From the NCBI RefSeq assembly GCF_002869965.1, contig NZ_PEBS01000058.1, positions 1-35,614 on the forward strand: a stretch of 35,614 nucleotides of DNA, read 5' to 3'. This document shows positions 15,301 to 22,935 of the stretch, piece after piece. The translations under genes and the position numbers were made by a program. The notes under the pieces are model-generated. The model searched no databases. It saw only the letters and a list, made by a program, of their open reading frames with translations, and had not been told where the DNA came from. The DNA comes from Janthinobacterium sp. ROICE36. Lineage in GTDB: Bacteria > Pseudomonadota > Gammaproteobacteria > Burkholderiales > Burkholderiaceae_D. How positions within the stretch are numbered: position 1 is the first letter of the stretch; every line of letters starts with the position of its first letter.

Positions 15301-15476
15301 TCGTCTGGCCGGACCTGGTGGAAAGCCAGCGGCGTGAAGTGCTGAGCGCGCCCCTTCTGGGCGTGTATGGCGTGTGGCAGCGTGAAGGGCAGGTGTGCAA
15401 CCTGGTGGCCAAGCGCCTGGTCGACATGTCGCATTTGCTGGGGCGTTTGAGGACCAGCAGCCGCGATTTCTGTTGA
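12330..15476 (+). CDS. dnaE2: Error-prone DNA polymerase III alpha subunit DnaE2 (ImuC)
   Basis: The protein has 1048 residues. The PHP domain occupies about 1-200 (YCLSNFTFLHGASHAEELV, LAITDECTLAG). The polymerase core has PPDIDVDF with Asp393, Asp395 and Asp397, then IQYIYGKYGR, FPRHLSQHPGG and VALVRPGPIQGG. Helix-hairpin-helix and OB-fold segments lie near the C-terminus (GVIFMTLEDETGTVNVIVWPDL). This is the SOS-induced, low-fidelity replicase used for mutagenic lesion bypass, and it lacks a proofreading domain. The family usually sits in an imuA-imuB-dnaE2 cassette, and neither partner is in this window. ATG 12330 follows GAGGT and a LexA box. The length is normal and there is no break. 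Confidence 0.95.
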   Translation: MWGAVLPEYAELYCLSNFTFLHGASHAEELVARAVQLGYHALAITDECTLAGVVRAHAVAKRAGFPLIIGAHFHLTQADGSAALSLLALVQDRDGYGNLSELITMARTRAAKGRYLLTPDDFAAPLPEFAHLRGLPGCLMILLPSYPARPETLRAQGAWMVSTFGSERSWMGLNLLQRAQDDAHRSAVQDAAQALGLSVVAVGHVCMHVRSRKPLLDTLCAIRVGKPVSECGYALAQNAEQHLRARLRLANVYPPQALAETVRIAKLCKFSLDSLRYDYPDELVPHGHTSASYLREETYAGARIRFPLGIPVNVQEQIEHELELIADLSYEPYFLTVYDIVRFARGQNILCQGRGSAANSAVCYCLHITEVDPARGNCLVERFMSRERNEPPDIDVDFEHQRREEVIQYIYGKYGRERAALAAVVISYRPKSALRDSGRALGIDLDIVEKVAKAHRWFDGKRDLLERLAECGLDPEAALSQQWASLAQQLLGFPRHLSQHPGGFVIAQGKLSRLVPIENASMAERSVIEWDKNDLEELGLMKVDVLALGMLSALRRALELVSARRGEQFRLQDIPAEDPATYDMMCQADTIGVFQIESRAQMSMLPRLRPREFYDLVIEVALVRPGPIQGGMVHPYLQRRQQKEAVVFPKGLQKALGRTLGIPIFQEQVMQVAIIAADFTPGEADQLRRAMAAWKRKGGMNNYKERIVETMVKNAYEREFAEAIFSQIEGFGEYGFPESHAASFALLTYASSWLKCHEPAAFLCALLNSQPMGFYSPSQLVQDGRRHGVQVLPVDVAVSGWEAALEEAGEPCAAPAVRLGLNSLFGMRAQAAQRIEDARAIAAFVDVADLARRGGLDRHDLQVLAAGNALHGLAGHRRAALWQAAGAVPDKDLLRSTTPEEDLPVLAAPTEGESIVSDYRSQGLTLGRHPLALLRKSLLEQRFLPASALASYTNGQLARACGIVTVRQRPGTAKGVIFMTLEDETGTVNVIVWPDLVESQRREVLSAPLLGVYGVWQREGQVCNLVAKRLVDMSHLLGRLRTSSRDFC

Positions 15477-15515
15477 GAGTTGCCGACGGGGAGGAGGGCA
15501 TGGCATTATTTGACT

Positions 15516-15995
15516 ATGACAACATTATCCGAACCGATCATGCGTCCCGCCCTGGTCGCCGACGCGCCCGCCATCGTCGCCCTGATCGACGACTTGATGC
15601 CCTTTTTGACCTTGCACCCCGATGGCGCGGGGGCGGAAAAGTTCATCGAACACTGCCGCCAGCCGGCCATCGAAGGCTATCTGTCCGATGCCCGTTATGC
15701 CTACCAGCTGGCGCATCTCGACGGCGAACTGGCTGGCGTGGTGGCCATGCGCGACAACACGCATGTGTTCCACATGTTTGTGCCGCGTGCCCTGCACCGG
15801 CGCGGCATGGCGCGCCGTTTGTGGCAGGCCGCCCGCGAGGCGTCGCTGGCCAGGGGCGGCGTGACGGCATTTACCGTCAACTCCTCGGCCTACGCCTTGC
15901 CCCTGTATGAACGCCTGGGCTTTGTCGCCACGGGACCGAAGGTGGAGACGGGCGGCATCGCGTTTGTGCCGATGCGCATGGCGTGGACGGCCTGA
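15516..15995 (+). CDS. GNAT-family N-acetyltransferase
   Basis: The protein has 159 residues from ATG 15516. IMRPALVADAPAIVALIDDL opens the fold. HMFVPRALHRRGMARRLWQAA (about 86-106) is the acetyl-CoA site and AYALPLYERLGFVATG the C-terminal half. The start is uncertain. The strong GGGGAGGAGG site (15488-15497) is well placed for an out-of-frame ATG at 15500, and the in-frame options are TTG 15510, ATG 15516 and ATG 15540. It lies 39 bases after dnaE2 on the same strand, so it may be co-transcribed under LexA. Its stop codon touches the stop codon of the converging oxidase gene. The substrate is unknown. Confidence 0.82.
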   Translation: MTTLSEPIMRPALVADAPAIVALIDDLMPFLTLHPDGAGAEKFIEHCRQPAIEGYLSDARYAYQLAHLDGELAGVVAMRDNTHVFHMFVPRALHRRGMARRLWQAAREASLARGGVTAFTVNSSAYALPLYERLGFVATGPKVETGGIAFVPMRMAWTA

Positions 15996-17405
15996 TTACC
16001 AGCGCACGATCTTGCCCGGATTCATGATGTTCTTCGGGTCCAGCGCGTGTTTCAAGGCGCGCATGGTGTCGATGGCGCCTGCACCATGTTCTTCCACCAG
16101 GAAAGCCATCTTGTGCATGCCCACGCCGTGCTCGCCCGTGCAAGTGCCGTCCATGCCGATGGCGCGCGTGACCATGTCGCTGTTGACCTTTTCCGCGCGG
16201 GCGATGTCGGCGGGGTCATCGGGGTCGACCAGCATCTGCACGTGGAAATTGCCGTCGCCCACGTGGCCGATGATGGCATAGACCAGGCCCTGCGCCTCGC
16301 AATCGGCCTTGGTGGCCAGGATGCATTCGGCCAGGCGCGAAATGGGCACGCAGCAATCGGTGGAAATGGCGCGGCTGCCGGGGCGCATCTGCCGCAGGGC
16401 GAAATACGCGTTATGGCGCGCAGCCCACAGGCGCGAGCGCTCTTCGGGGCGGCTGGCCCACGCGAAATCGCTGGCGCCGTGCTCCGCCGTGATGGCTTGC
16501 ACCAGCTGCGCCTGCTCGGCCACGCTGGCTGGCGTGCCGTGGAATTCAAACAGCAGCAGCGGTTTCTCTGGCAACGCCATCTTGTCGTAAGCGTTGATGG
16601 CTTTGACGCCGTTTTCATCGAGAAACTCGACCCGCGCCACAGGAATACCCATCTGGATGGTCTGGATCACGGCGTTGACGGCTTCGCCCGTGCCGGGGAA
16701 CGAGCACACTGCGGCCGAGATCGCTTCGGGCAGCGGATACAGTTTGACCGTCACTTCCGTGATGATGCCCAAGGTGCCCTCGCTGCCGACAAACAAGCGC
16801 GTCAGGTCGTAGCCGGCCGAGGATTTTTTCGCCCGCGTGCCCGTCTTGATGATGCGGCCATCGGCCGTCACCACCGTCAGGGCCAGCACGTTTTCGCGCA
16901 TGGTGCCGTAGCGCACGGCGTTCGTGCCCGAGGCGCGCGTGGCCGCCATGCCGCCGACGGACGCATTGGCACCCGGGTCGATGGGGAAGAACAAGCCCGT
17001 GTCACGGATTTCTTCATTGAGTTGCTTGCGCGTCACGCCCGCCTGCACGGTGGCCGTCAAGTCTTCAGCATGCACCGCGACCATGGCGTTCATTTGCGAC
17101 AGATCAATCGTCACGCCACCATGCAGGGCCAGCACGTGGCCTTCGAGCGAAGTGCCACTGCCATAGGCGATGACGGGCACGTCGTGCGCGCTGCACAGCT
17201 TGACGGCGGCAGCTACTTCCTCGGTGGAATGGGCGAAGATGACGGCGTCCGGCAATATGGGCGGATAGCTCGACTCGTCGCGGCCATGGTGTGCGCGCAT
17301 GGCTTGCGTCATGGAAAAGCGGTCGGCAAAGATCAGGGAAAGTACGGCAGCAAGGGATGCGGGCAGCGGTTTTTTCAGTACCGCCAACTGGTCAGTTTGA
17401 TTCAC
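15996..17405 (-). CDS. FAD-linked D-lactate dehydrogenase / glycolate oxidase GlcD-type protein
   Basis: The protein has 469 residues. The FAD-binding PCMH domain (about 45-225) includes VIAYGSGTSLEGH, DPGANASVGGMAATRASGTNAVRYGTMRENVL and FVGSEGTLGIITEVTVKLYP. The FAD-oxidase C-terminal domain ends with IIGHVGDGNFHVQM, GTCTGEHGVGMHKM and DPKNIMNPGK. These patterns match cytochrome-type D-lactate dehydrogenase (DLD/LDHD) and GlcD, which oxidise D-2-hydroxy acids. No separate FeS subunit gene (GlcE/GlcF) adjoins it, which favours a stand-alone D-lactate type enzyme. GGAGG lies 9-13 bases before ATG 17405. It is complete. Confidence 0.9.
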   Translation of the reverse strand: MNQTDQLAVLKKPLPASLAAVLSLIFADRFSMTQAMRAHHGRDESSYPPILPDAVIFAHSTEEVAAAVKLCSAHDVPVIAYGSGTSLEGHVLALHGGVTIDLSQMNAMVAVHAEDLTATVQAGVTRKQLNEEIRDTGLFFPIDPGANASVGGMAATRASGTNAVRYGTMRENVLALTVVTADGRIIKTGTRAKKSSAGYDLTRLFVGSEGTLGIITEVTVKLYPLPEAISAAVCSFPGTGEAVNAVIQTIQMGIPVARVEFLDENGVKAINAYDKMALPEKPLLLFEFHGTPASVAEQAQLVQAITAEHGASDFAWASRPEERSRLWAARHNAYFALRQMRPGSRAISTDCCVPISRLAECILATKADCEAQGLVYAIIGHVGDGNFHVQMLVDPDDPADIARAEKVNSDMVTRAIGMDGTCTGEHGVGMHKMAFLVEEHGAGAIDTMRALKHALDPKNIMNPGKIVRW

Positions 17406-17515
17406 GCGAGTCCTCCGTTTTTTTTATTCTACTCCGCGCCCGGGGATTTCACCGAAGCACTATGTTGATTTTTGCCAGTTGTAAAAAAATCTGCATGATG
17501 TGCCATGCATTTATT

Positions 17516-17534
17516 ATAAATGAGAATCATTTAC
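17516..17534 (+). promoter_or_regulatory. Fur box before the haem/iron uptake operon
   Basis: The core AATGAGAATCATT (17519-17531) matches the Fur consensus AATGATAATCATT with one mismatch. A -10-like TAAAAT (17537-17542) and a weak TTATAA (17514-17519) overlap it, so bound Fur-iron would block transcription of the ChaN-ExbBD-TonB-receptor genes beginning at 17592. Confidence 0.8.
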
Positions 17535-17591
17535 ATTAAAATGCCCGCCTGTACCTATTACAATGCGCGCTTTACCTGAAAGGCCATACCC

Positions 17592-18512
17592 ATGAAATTC
17601 CCCCTGTCCGTCGCCGCCGTCCTGCCCGCCTGCGTGCTGGCGCTGAGCGCCTGCAGCAGCGTCGCACCGGCCACTGGCACGGCTGCCGCCACGACCGTCG
17701 CGCCTGCTTCTACGCAAGACCTGCGCCAGTTGGGCGAGATCGTCGACCTGCGCAGCGGCCAACGCTTGAGCGCCGAGCAATTGCTGGTCCAGCTGGCTGC
17801 CGCCCCGCGTGTGATCATCGGCGAGCAGCATGACCAGCTCAGCCATCACCGGATCGAGCAATGGCTGCTGCAGCAATTGCAGGGACAGCGTCCGCAAGGC
17901 AGCGTACTGCTGGAAATGTTGAATCCGGACCAGCAAGCCAAGGTGGACAAAGTCAAGCCGTGGCTGCAGACGGACCCCGTCGTGCGTCCCGAGCACGTGG
18001 CCGAGCTGCTGGCCTGGCAACCGAGCTGGAAGTGGGCGCAATATGGCGACCTGGTCCTGACGCTGATGCGCGCGCCGTATCCCGTCTGGTCGGCCAACCT
18101 GGACCGCAGCGAAATCAAGCAACTGTTTGTCGACCAGCCGGCCGTGCAGGGCAAGCATTCCAACCTGGCCAACGATGGCAAGGTGCATGACAAGCTGAAA
18201 GACATCATCCGCGTCATGCATGACAACCAGATCGACGCGCCGCGCCTGGCCGCCATGCTGTCGGTGCAGCAGCAGCGCGACCGCCGCATGGCCGAGCGCC
18301 TGCTGGCCGCGCCCGCGCCAGCCGTGCTGATCGCCGGCGCCTACCATGCGCACAAGGACCTGGGCGTGCCGCTGCACGTGCAGGACTTGACGGGCGGCCC
18401 GGCGCCGCTGGTGCTGGTGCTGGCGCAGCGCGGCGCCACGGTGCTGGCACCGCAGGCGGACTTCGTGTGGTACACGCCGGTTGCGGCAGCTGCCATCGCC
18501 GGCGCCAAGTAA
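17592..18512 (+). CDS. ChaN-family haem-binding lipoprotein
   Basis: The protein has 306 residues. A lipoprotein signal with lipobox LSAC places Cys21 as the lipid-modified residue. The body has the ChaN/Tiki-superfamily pattern: PRVIIGEQHDQLSHHRIEQWLL (about 75-96), SVLLEMLNPDQQ, WKWAQYGDLVLTLMRAPYPVWSANLDRSEIK and a C-terminal AVLIAGAYHAHKDLGVPLHV. ChaN of Campylobacter is an iron-regulated lipoprotein that binds haem and is proposed to work with an outer-membrane haem receptor. The setting agrees: Fur box in front, exbB-exbD-tonB and a receptor behind. AAAGG precedes ATG 17592. Haem as ligand is inferred from the family. Confidence 0.85.
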   Translation: MKFPLSVAAVLPACVLALSACSSVAPATGTAAATTVAPASTQDLRQLGEIVDLRSGQRLSAEQLLVQLAAAPRVIIGEQHDQLSHHRIEQWLLQQLQGQRPQGSVLLEMLNPDQQAKVDKVKPWLQTDPVVRPEHVAELLAWQPSWKWAQYGDLVLTLMRAPYPVWSANLDRSEIKQLFVDQPAVQGKHSNLANDGKVHDKLKDIIRVMHDNQIDAPRLAAMLSVQQQRDRRMAERLLAAPAPAVLIAGAYHAHKDLGVPLHVQDLTGGPAPLVLVLAQRGATVLAPQADFVWYTPVAAAAIAGAK

Positions 18513-18628
18513 GGCGTTTCACCTCTCCCCCAACAAGCTTCTTCGCAGCAGCCAGGTAGTCCGTCCGATTTTTTGCATGCGCGTGCGCGCCGTTGGCGCA
18601 GCCATGCCTGTCAACTACTGAAGCTTCC

Positions 18629-19375
18629 ATGCGTATACCTTGTATCAAAGCCGCCAGCTGCGGCATCGTTCTTTCCCTGTTTCATGTCACGGCGCAAGCG
18701 TCCGCGCTGCCGCACGACATGTCGCCGCTGGGCATGTTTTTCGCTGCCGACCAAGTGGTGAAAAGCGTGCTCATCGGCTTGTTGAGCGCCGCGCTGGCCA
18801 CCTGGGTGGTCTTGCTGGTGAAGGGCGCCAGCTTGCTGCAAGCGCGGCGCGCGGCGGCGCTGGCCGTCGCCGTGCTGAAGACGGCCACGTCCTTGCCGGA
18901 TGCGGCAGCAAAGAGCGGGGCGTCTTTTCTGGCGCAACGGTTGCTCGATGATGTGCAGCAGGAACTGAGCTTGTCGCACGCCTATGCGCCGGCGGCGGCG
19001 CTGAAAGAGCGGGCCGGCTTTCGCCAGGAACAATTGATCGCGCACAAGGTACGCAGCATGACGCAAGGCATCGGCCTGCTGGCCAGCATCGGCGCCGTGG
19101 CGCCGTTTGTTGGCCTGTTCGGCACCGTGTGGGGCATCATGAACAGTTTTATCGGCATCGCCGTCAGCCAGAGCACGAATCTGGCCACCGTCGCGCCGGG
19201 CATCGCGGAAGCCTTGCTGGCGACGGCCCTGGGCCTGGTGGCGGCGATTCCCGCCGTCGTCATTTATAACGTGCTCAGTCGCGGCATCAACCAGTACAAG
19301 GCGCAGCTGCGTGCCGCTTCGGCGCAAGTGCTGCTGATGCTGAGTCGCGACCTCGACACGCGCCAGCAGGCTTGA
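18629..19375 (+). CDS. exbB: ExbB-like proton-channel subunit
   Basis: The protein has 248 residues. An N-terminal signal-like segment (MRIPCIKAASCGIVLSLF) ends near TAQASA, as in longer ExbB forms. It is followed by three helices: about residues 45-65 (VLIGLLSAALATWVVLLV), 148-175 (TQGIGLLASIGAVAPFVGLFGTVWG) and 195-220. The MotA/TolQ/ExbB signature GTVWGIMNSFIGIA is intact. With ExbD it uses the proton gradient to energise TonB. I chose ATG 18629 because residues upstream of it look like leader. The gene starts 116 bases after the ChaN gene and ends 3 bases before exbD. Confidence 0.9.
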   Translation: MRIPCIKAASCGIVLSLFHVTAQASALPHDMSPLGMFFAADQVVKSVLIGLLSAALATWVVLLVKGASLLQARRAAALAVAVLKTATSLPDAAAKSGASFLAQRLLDDVQQELSLSHAYAPAAALKERAGFRQEQLIAHKVRSMTQGIGLLASIGAVAPFVGLFGTVWGIMNSFIGIAVSQSTNLATVAPGIAEALLATALGLVAAIPAVVIYNVLSRGINQYKAQLRAASAQVLLMLSRDLDTRQQA

Positions 19376-19378
19376 AGC

Positions 19379-19807
19379 ATGGCATCCCTGTTTCCATCAC
19401 CGGACGACGATACGGCCGACATGCCGGAATTGAGCGAGATCAATGTCACGCCCTTCATCGACGTGATGCTGGTGCTGCTGATCATTTTCATGGTGGTCTC
19501 GCCGCTGGCCACCGTCGACTTGAAGATCGACTTGCCGGCCGCCACGGCCAAGCCCGAGCCGCGTGCCGAGAAGCCGTTGTTCGTTTCCTTGAAAGCCGAT
19601 CACAGCCTGTATCTGGGCGAGGCGCCCGTCGCGCGCGCGCAACTGGGCCGTCTGCTCGACGCCGAAACGGGCGGCGATCGCCAGCGCACGCTGTTTTTCC
19701 AGGCCGACAAGCAAGCCGCGTATGAAGATGTGCTGGGCGTGATGGATGCCTTGCGCCAGGCCGGCTACCTGAAAGTGGGACTGGTCGGCCGGGAGGGCGG
19801 CGGGTGA
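19379..19807 (+). CDS. exbD: ExbD-like energy-transducing subunit
   Basis: The protein has 142 residues. A cytoplasmic tail with SEINVTPFIDVMLVLLIIFMVV forms the single inner-membrane helix, which carries the essential Asp of ExbD/TolR (VTPFIDVML). The periplasmic domain follows, ending with ADKQAAYEDVLGVMDALRQAGYLKVGLV. It starts 3 bases after the exbB stop codon and overlaps the tonB start (GTGA), so all three are translationally coupled. Membership of a TonB rather than a Tol system follows from the tonB gene next door. Confidence 0.93.
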   Translation: MASLFPSPDDDTADMPELSEINVTPFIDVMLVLLIIFMVVSPLATVDLKIDLPAATAKPEPRAEKPLFVSLKADHSLYLGEAPVARAQLGRLLDAETGGDRQRTLFFQADKQAAYEDVLGVMDALRQAGYLKVGLVGREGGG

Positions 19808-20583
19808 GTCCGCGTCCGATATTGAGCTGGGGCATCGCCACGTCGTGGGTGGTGACCGCCGCGCTGGCCCTGCTGTTGTGGGCGGCCTGGCAGCCTGTCA
19901 GCGTCGCGCCCGCTAATCCGGCCGCCAGCGTGATGCTGGTGTTTGCCGCGCAAGCGATGTCGCCGGAGACACAACAGGCGGCAGCAGCAGGGGCGCGCCA
20001 GTCGGCCGCCTCCGGCGCCGCCCGGCCACCGAAGAGCACGACCCGGCACGAGGCGCTGCCCGTGCTGGCGCGTGCCTCCGCGCCGCAGATCGTCGCCGCG
20101 GAAAAAGAGGCGAAGGCAGAAACCGCTCCGTCGCCAGATCCCGGCAAGGATGCAGCCAAGGAAGCGTCATTGCCCGCGCAGGCCAGCAGCAGCGCCACGC
20201 CGGCGCCAAGCCCCGTACGCGGTCCGCAGGCGGCGCCGTTCGACAGCGACACGCCAACCGCCAGCGCGGCGCCCGCCAGTTGGCAAAGCCGGGTGCTTGG
20301 TCATCTGGCCCATTTCAAGCGCTATCCCGGTGACGCGCGTCAGCGCAAGCGGGCCGGCGCCGCCTGGGTGCGCTTCCAGCTGGACCGCGACGGCAAGCTG
20401 CTGGCCAGCGAATTGATCACGTCATCGGGCACGGTGCTGCTCGACCGCGAAGCGCTGCAAGTGCTTGAGCGCGCGCAACCGTTGCCGGCGCCGCCCGCCA
20501 GCGTATTGCATCAAGGCACGGTGACGGTGACCTTGCCCGTGTCGTTCAAGCTCGATGCCGAGAGCGGCCACGGCGTCAGCTGA
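19804..20583 (+). CDS. tonB: TonB-family energy transducer
   Basis: The protein has 259 residues from GTG 19804, which overlaps the exbD stop codon. The inner-membrane helix is about residues 10-28 (IATSWVVTAALALLLWAAW). A long Ala/Pro/Lys-rich periplasmic linker (about 35-155) follows. The C-terminal TonB domain (about 160-250) has HLAHFKRYPGDARQRKRAGAAWVRFQLDRDGKLLASEL and ends in VTVTLPVSFKL. This domain touches the TonB box of outer-membrane receptors. Its neighbour downstream is a receptor, 39 bases on, so it probably serves that receptor and perhaps the other two in this window. Confidence 0.92.
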   Translation: MSPRPILSWGIATSWVVTAALALLLWAAWQPVSVAPANPAASVMLVFAAQAMSPETQQAAAAGARQSAASGAARPPKSTTRHEALPVLARASAPQIVAAEKEAKAETAPSPDPGKDAAKEASLPAQASSSATPAPSPVRGPQAAPFDSDTPTASAAPASWQSRVLGHLAHFKRYPGDARQRKRAGAAWVRFQLDRDGKLLASELITSSGTVLLDREALQVLERAQPLPAPPASVLHQGTVTVTLPVSFKLDAESGHGVS

Positions 20584-20622
20584 TTTTTCGCATTTTTCAA
20601 TCACATAAGAAATCGAGGGTGT

Positions 20623-22878
20623 ATGACTATCAAGACAATGGCGCATGCCGTGGGCGTGTGCATGGCGTTGCTCGCGCAACAGGCGTGGGCGCAAGAAAAT
20701 ACCGGCGGCAAGGTCGAGCTTTCGCCGCTGAATGTATCGGGCGAGGCTGTTTCGGCCGAGCAGCAGGCGCTGGAAAAACCGGGCGCCGTCAGCGCGCGCG
20801 GACCGGACACGCGCTTGCAGCCGGTGGACCAGATCGTGCGCAGCATGCCGGGCACGTTTACCCAGATCGATCCGGCGCAGGGTGCCGTCAGCGTCAACAT
20901 TCGCGGCTTGTCGGGTCTGGGCCGCGTCAACATGATGGTCGATGGCGTGAGCCAGAACTATTATGGCAGCGCGCCCTCGTCGGTCTCGCACGGCGGCGTG
21001 CCCAGCAGCCAGTTCGGCGCCTTGATCGACCCGAACTTCATCATCGGCGTGGATGTGTCGCGCGGCAATGTCATCGGCGGCGACGGCGTCAATGCGCTGG
21101 CCGGCAGCGCCAATTTCCGCACCATCGGCGTCGATGACGTGGTGTTCTCTGGCCAGAAAACGGGGGCGCGCAGCAAGCTGTCGTCAGGCAGCAATGGCGT
21201 GGGGCGCAGCGCCATGCTGGCCGTGGCCATGAAAAACCCCGCCTTCGATGGCGGCAGCGTGGGCTTCATGGCCGCCACCAGTGCCAGCGTAATCGGCAAC
21301 AACTACAAGAATGCCAAGGGCGTCAACAGCGAAGAATTTGGTTTCGGCTATAACCGCTATTACAAGCAAAAGCCCAAGTCGCAACTGCTCAAGCTGGACC
21401 TCACATTGAGCGATTTTCACTCTTTGGAACTATCGGCGCGCGATTACCGCAGCACGTTTACGCGCCGCGACATCCAGAGCGATGATTACTACGTCAAATA
21501 TCACTACACGCCGTTTTCGGAATTGATCGACCTCAATATGGTGGCCAGCAGCAGCCGTGGCAGGCAGAAATACATGCCCGAGGCGCTGACCAATTTCATC
21601 AACACGAATGCGGCCAACCGCGCTGATGCCTTCGATATCAACAACACCAGCAGCTTCAAGCTGGCCGGCGGCGATGCGCTGGTGACCGTCGGCGGCAAAC
21701 TGATGCGCAACAAATACAGCAAGCACGTGGAAAGCCTGGTTTACGATCCCGACAACCCCGAGGCGAACCAGCAATCGATTGAAAACAATACCTTCGGCCC
21801 CGAGGGCGTGCAAAAGATCAGCAGCCTGTATGCGGGCCTGCAATACAACCGTGACATCTATCAAGTCAATGCCGGCCTCAACTATACGAGCTTCGAGCTG
21901 ACGGGCTACAAGCCTGCCTGCGATCTGCGCGTGCAGTGCTTCCCGCAAGGCGCGTCACGCATTGCGCTGAAAGAACACGGCGTGTATCCTTCGCTGATGC
22001 TGTCGGCCCAGGTCGCGCCGTGGTTCCAGCCGTTTGCCAGTGCCGAGCGCACCATGCGCGGCCCGAATCCGCAGGAAGTGTTTTTTTCCAACGATGGCGG
22101 CGCTTCCATGAACCCCTTCCTGAAAGGGGAGCAGGCGACGACTTACCAGTTGGGCTTCAATTCCAGCCTGCATGGTTTGCTGAGCAAGAATGACGTGCTG
22201 AACTTCAAGGCCCTGTATTTCAAGAGCAAGATCGACGGCTATATCACCAGCCAGTCCTTCCTCGTGTGCGACAGCGGCCGCAAGTGCAATATCGCGGAAG
22301 TGATCGCCAAGGATTGGCAGAATGTGGATGAGTACGTGACGAATATGTATATCTACATCAACTCGGCCACGCCCGTGTATACACGCGGCTGGGAACTGGA
22401 AGCGCAATATCAGCTGGGGCCGGCCTATGCGCGCCTGTCGTACACGCGAGAAACGACGCGCCAGCCCACCTCGATCGCCAGCGCCTGGTTTGGCGTGGCC
22501 GACATCAGCGAGCTGCCCAGCGTGTATTACAACCTCGACGTGGGCACGCGCTTGCTGGACAATAAACTGGAAGTGGGCGCCATCCTCAAGCACACGGGTT
22601 CGTATCGTCGTTTGTCGCCGGAGAATGCGGCCGATGAGGTAACGGGCGAAGTGCTCAAAGCCGACAATCCGAAGATCCCCGCCGTGGTGGACCTGTATGC
22701 CAGCTACCAGGTCAGCAAGAATCTGTTCCTGCGCCTGTCGGTGCAGAATGCCATGAACAAGGATTTTTCGGAAGCGCTGAACCGACTGAACTCGATGCCG
22801 TCGCAGTCGCAAGAGAATACGCCGCTGAGCACGGCGCGGGGCAGGACGTATGTGGCGGGGCTGGAGTACCGGTTTTAA
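20623..22878 (+). CDS. TonB-dependent receptor 2, probably haem/haemoprotein type
   Basis: The protein has 751 residues. The signal peptide ends at QAWAQ (residue 25). A TonB-box-like ELSPLNVSGE precedes the plug (PVDQIVRSMPGTFTQID, SVNIRGLSGLGRVNMMVDGVSQ, IGVDVSRGNVIGGDGVNALAGSANFRT). The barrel ends TYVAGLEYRF. RTMRGPNPQEVFFSNDGG sits where haem and transferrin-type receptors carry their FRAP-like 'RPPxxxE' loop, and a Cys-rich loop (CDLRVQC, CDSGRKC) is also present. The ChaN-ExbBD-TonB neighbours and Fur box support iron uptake, probably haem or haemoprotein. No periplasmic binding protein or ABC transporter follows. GAGGG lies 5-9 bases before ATG 20623. Confidence 0.88.
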   Translation: MTIKTMAHAVGVCMALLAQQAWAQENTGGKVELSPLNVSGEAVSAEQQALEKPGAVSARGPDTRLQPVDQIVRSMPGTFTQIDPAQGAVSVNIRGLSGLGRVNMMVDGVSQNYYGSAPSSVSHGGVPSSQFGALIDPNFIIGVDVSRGNVIGGDGVNALAGSANFRTIGVDDVVFSGQKTGARSKLSSGSNGVGRSAMLAVAMKNPAFDGGSVGFMAATSASVIGNNYKNAKGVNSEEFGFGYNRYYKQKPKSQLLKLDLTLSDFHSLELSARDYRSTFTRRDIQSDDYYVKYHYTPFSELIDLNMVASSSRGRQKYMPEALTNFINTNAANRADAFDINNTSSFKLAGGDALVTVGGKLMRNKYSKHVESLVYDPDNPEANQQSIENNTFGPEGVQKISSLYAGLQYNRDIYQVNAGLNYTSFELTGYKPACDLRVQCFPQGASRIALKEHGVYPSLMLSAQVAPWFQPFASAERTMRGPNPQEVFFSNDGGASMNPFLKGEQATTYQLGFNSSLHGLLSKNDVLNFKALYFKSKIDGYITSQSFLVCDSGRKCNIAEVIAKDWQNVDEYVTNMYIYINSATPVYTRGWELEAQYQLGPAYARLSYTRETTRQPTSIASAWFGVADISELPSVYYNLDVGTRLLDNKLEVGAILKHTGSYRRLSPENAADEVTGEVLKADNPKIPAVVDLYASYQVSKNLFLRLSVQNAMNKDFSEALNRLNSMPSQSQENTPLSTARGRTYVAGLEYRF

Positions 22879-22887
22879 CAAGGTGAG

Positions 22888-22922
22888 GCAACCACCCCAG
22901 TGCCAGGCGCCGGGGCGGTTGC
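22888..22922. terminator. Hairpin between receptor 2 and the PRC-barrel gene
   Basis: GCAACC-A-CCCC (22888-22898) pairs with GGGG-C-GGTTGC (22912-22922) with a single mismatch. It lies between two converging genes. No T-run follows on either strand, so the terminator call is tentative. Confidence 0.5.
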
Positions 22923-22935
22923 TGCGAAAAGCTGA

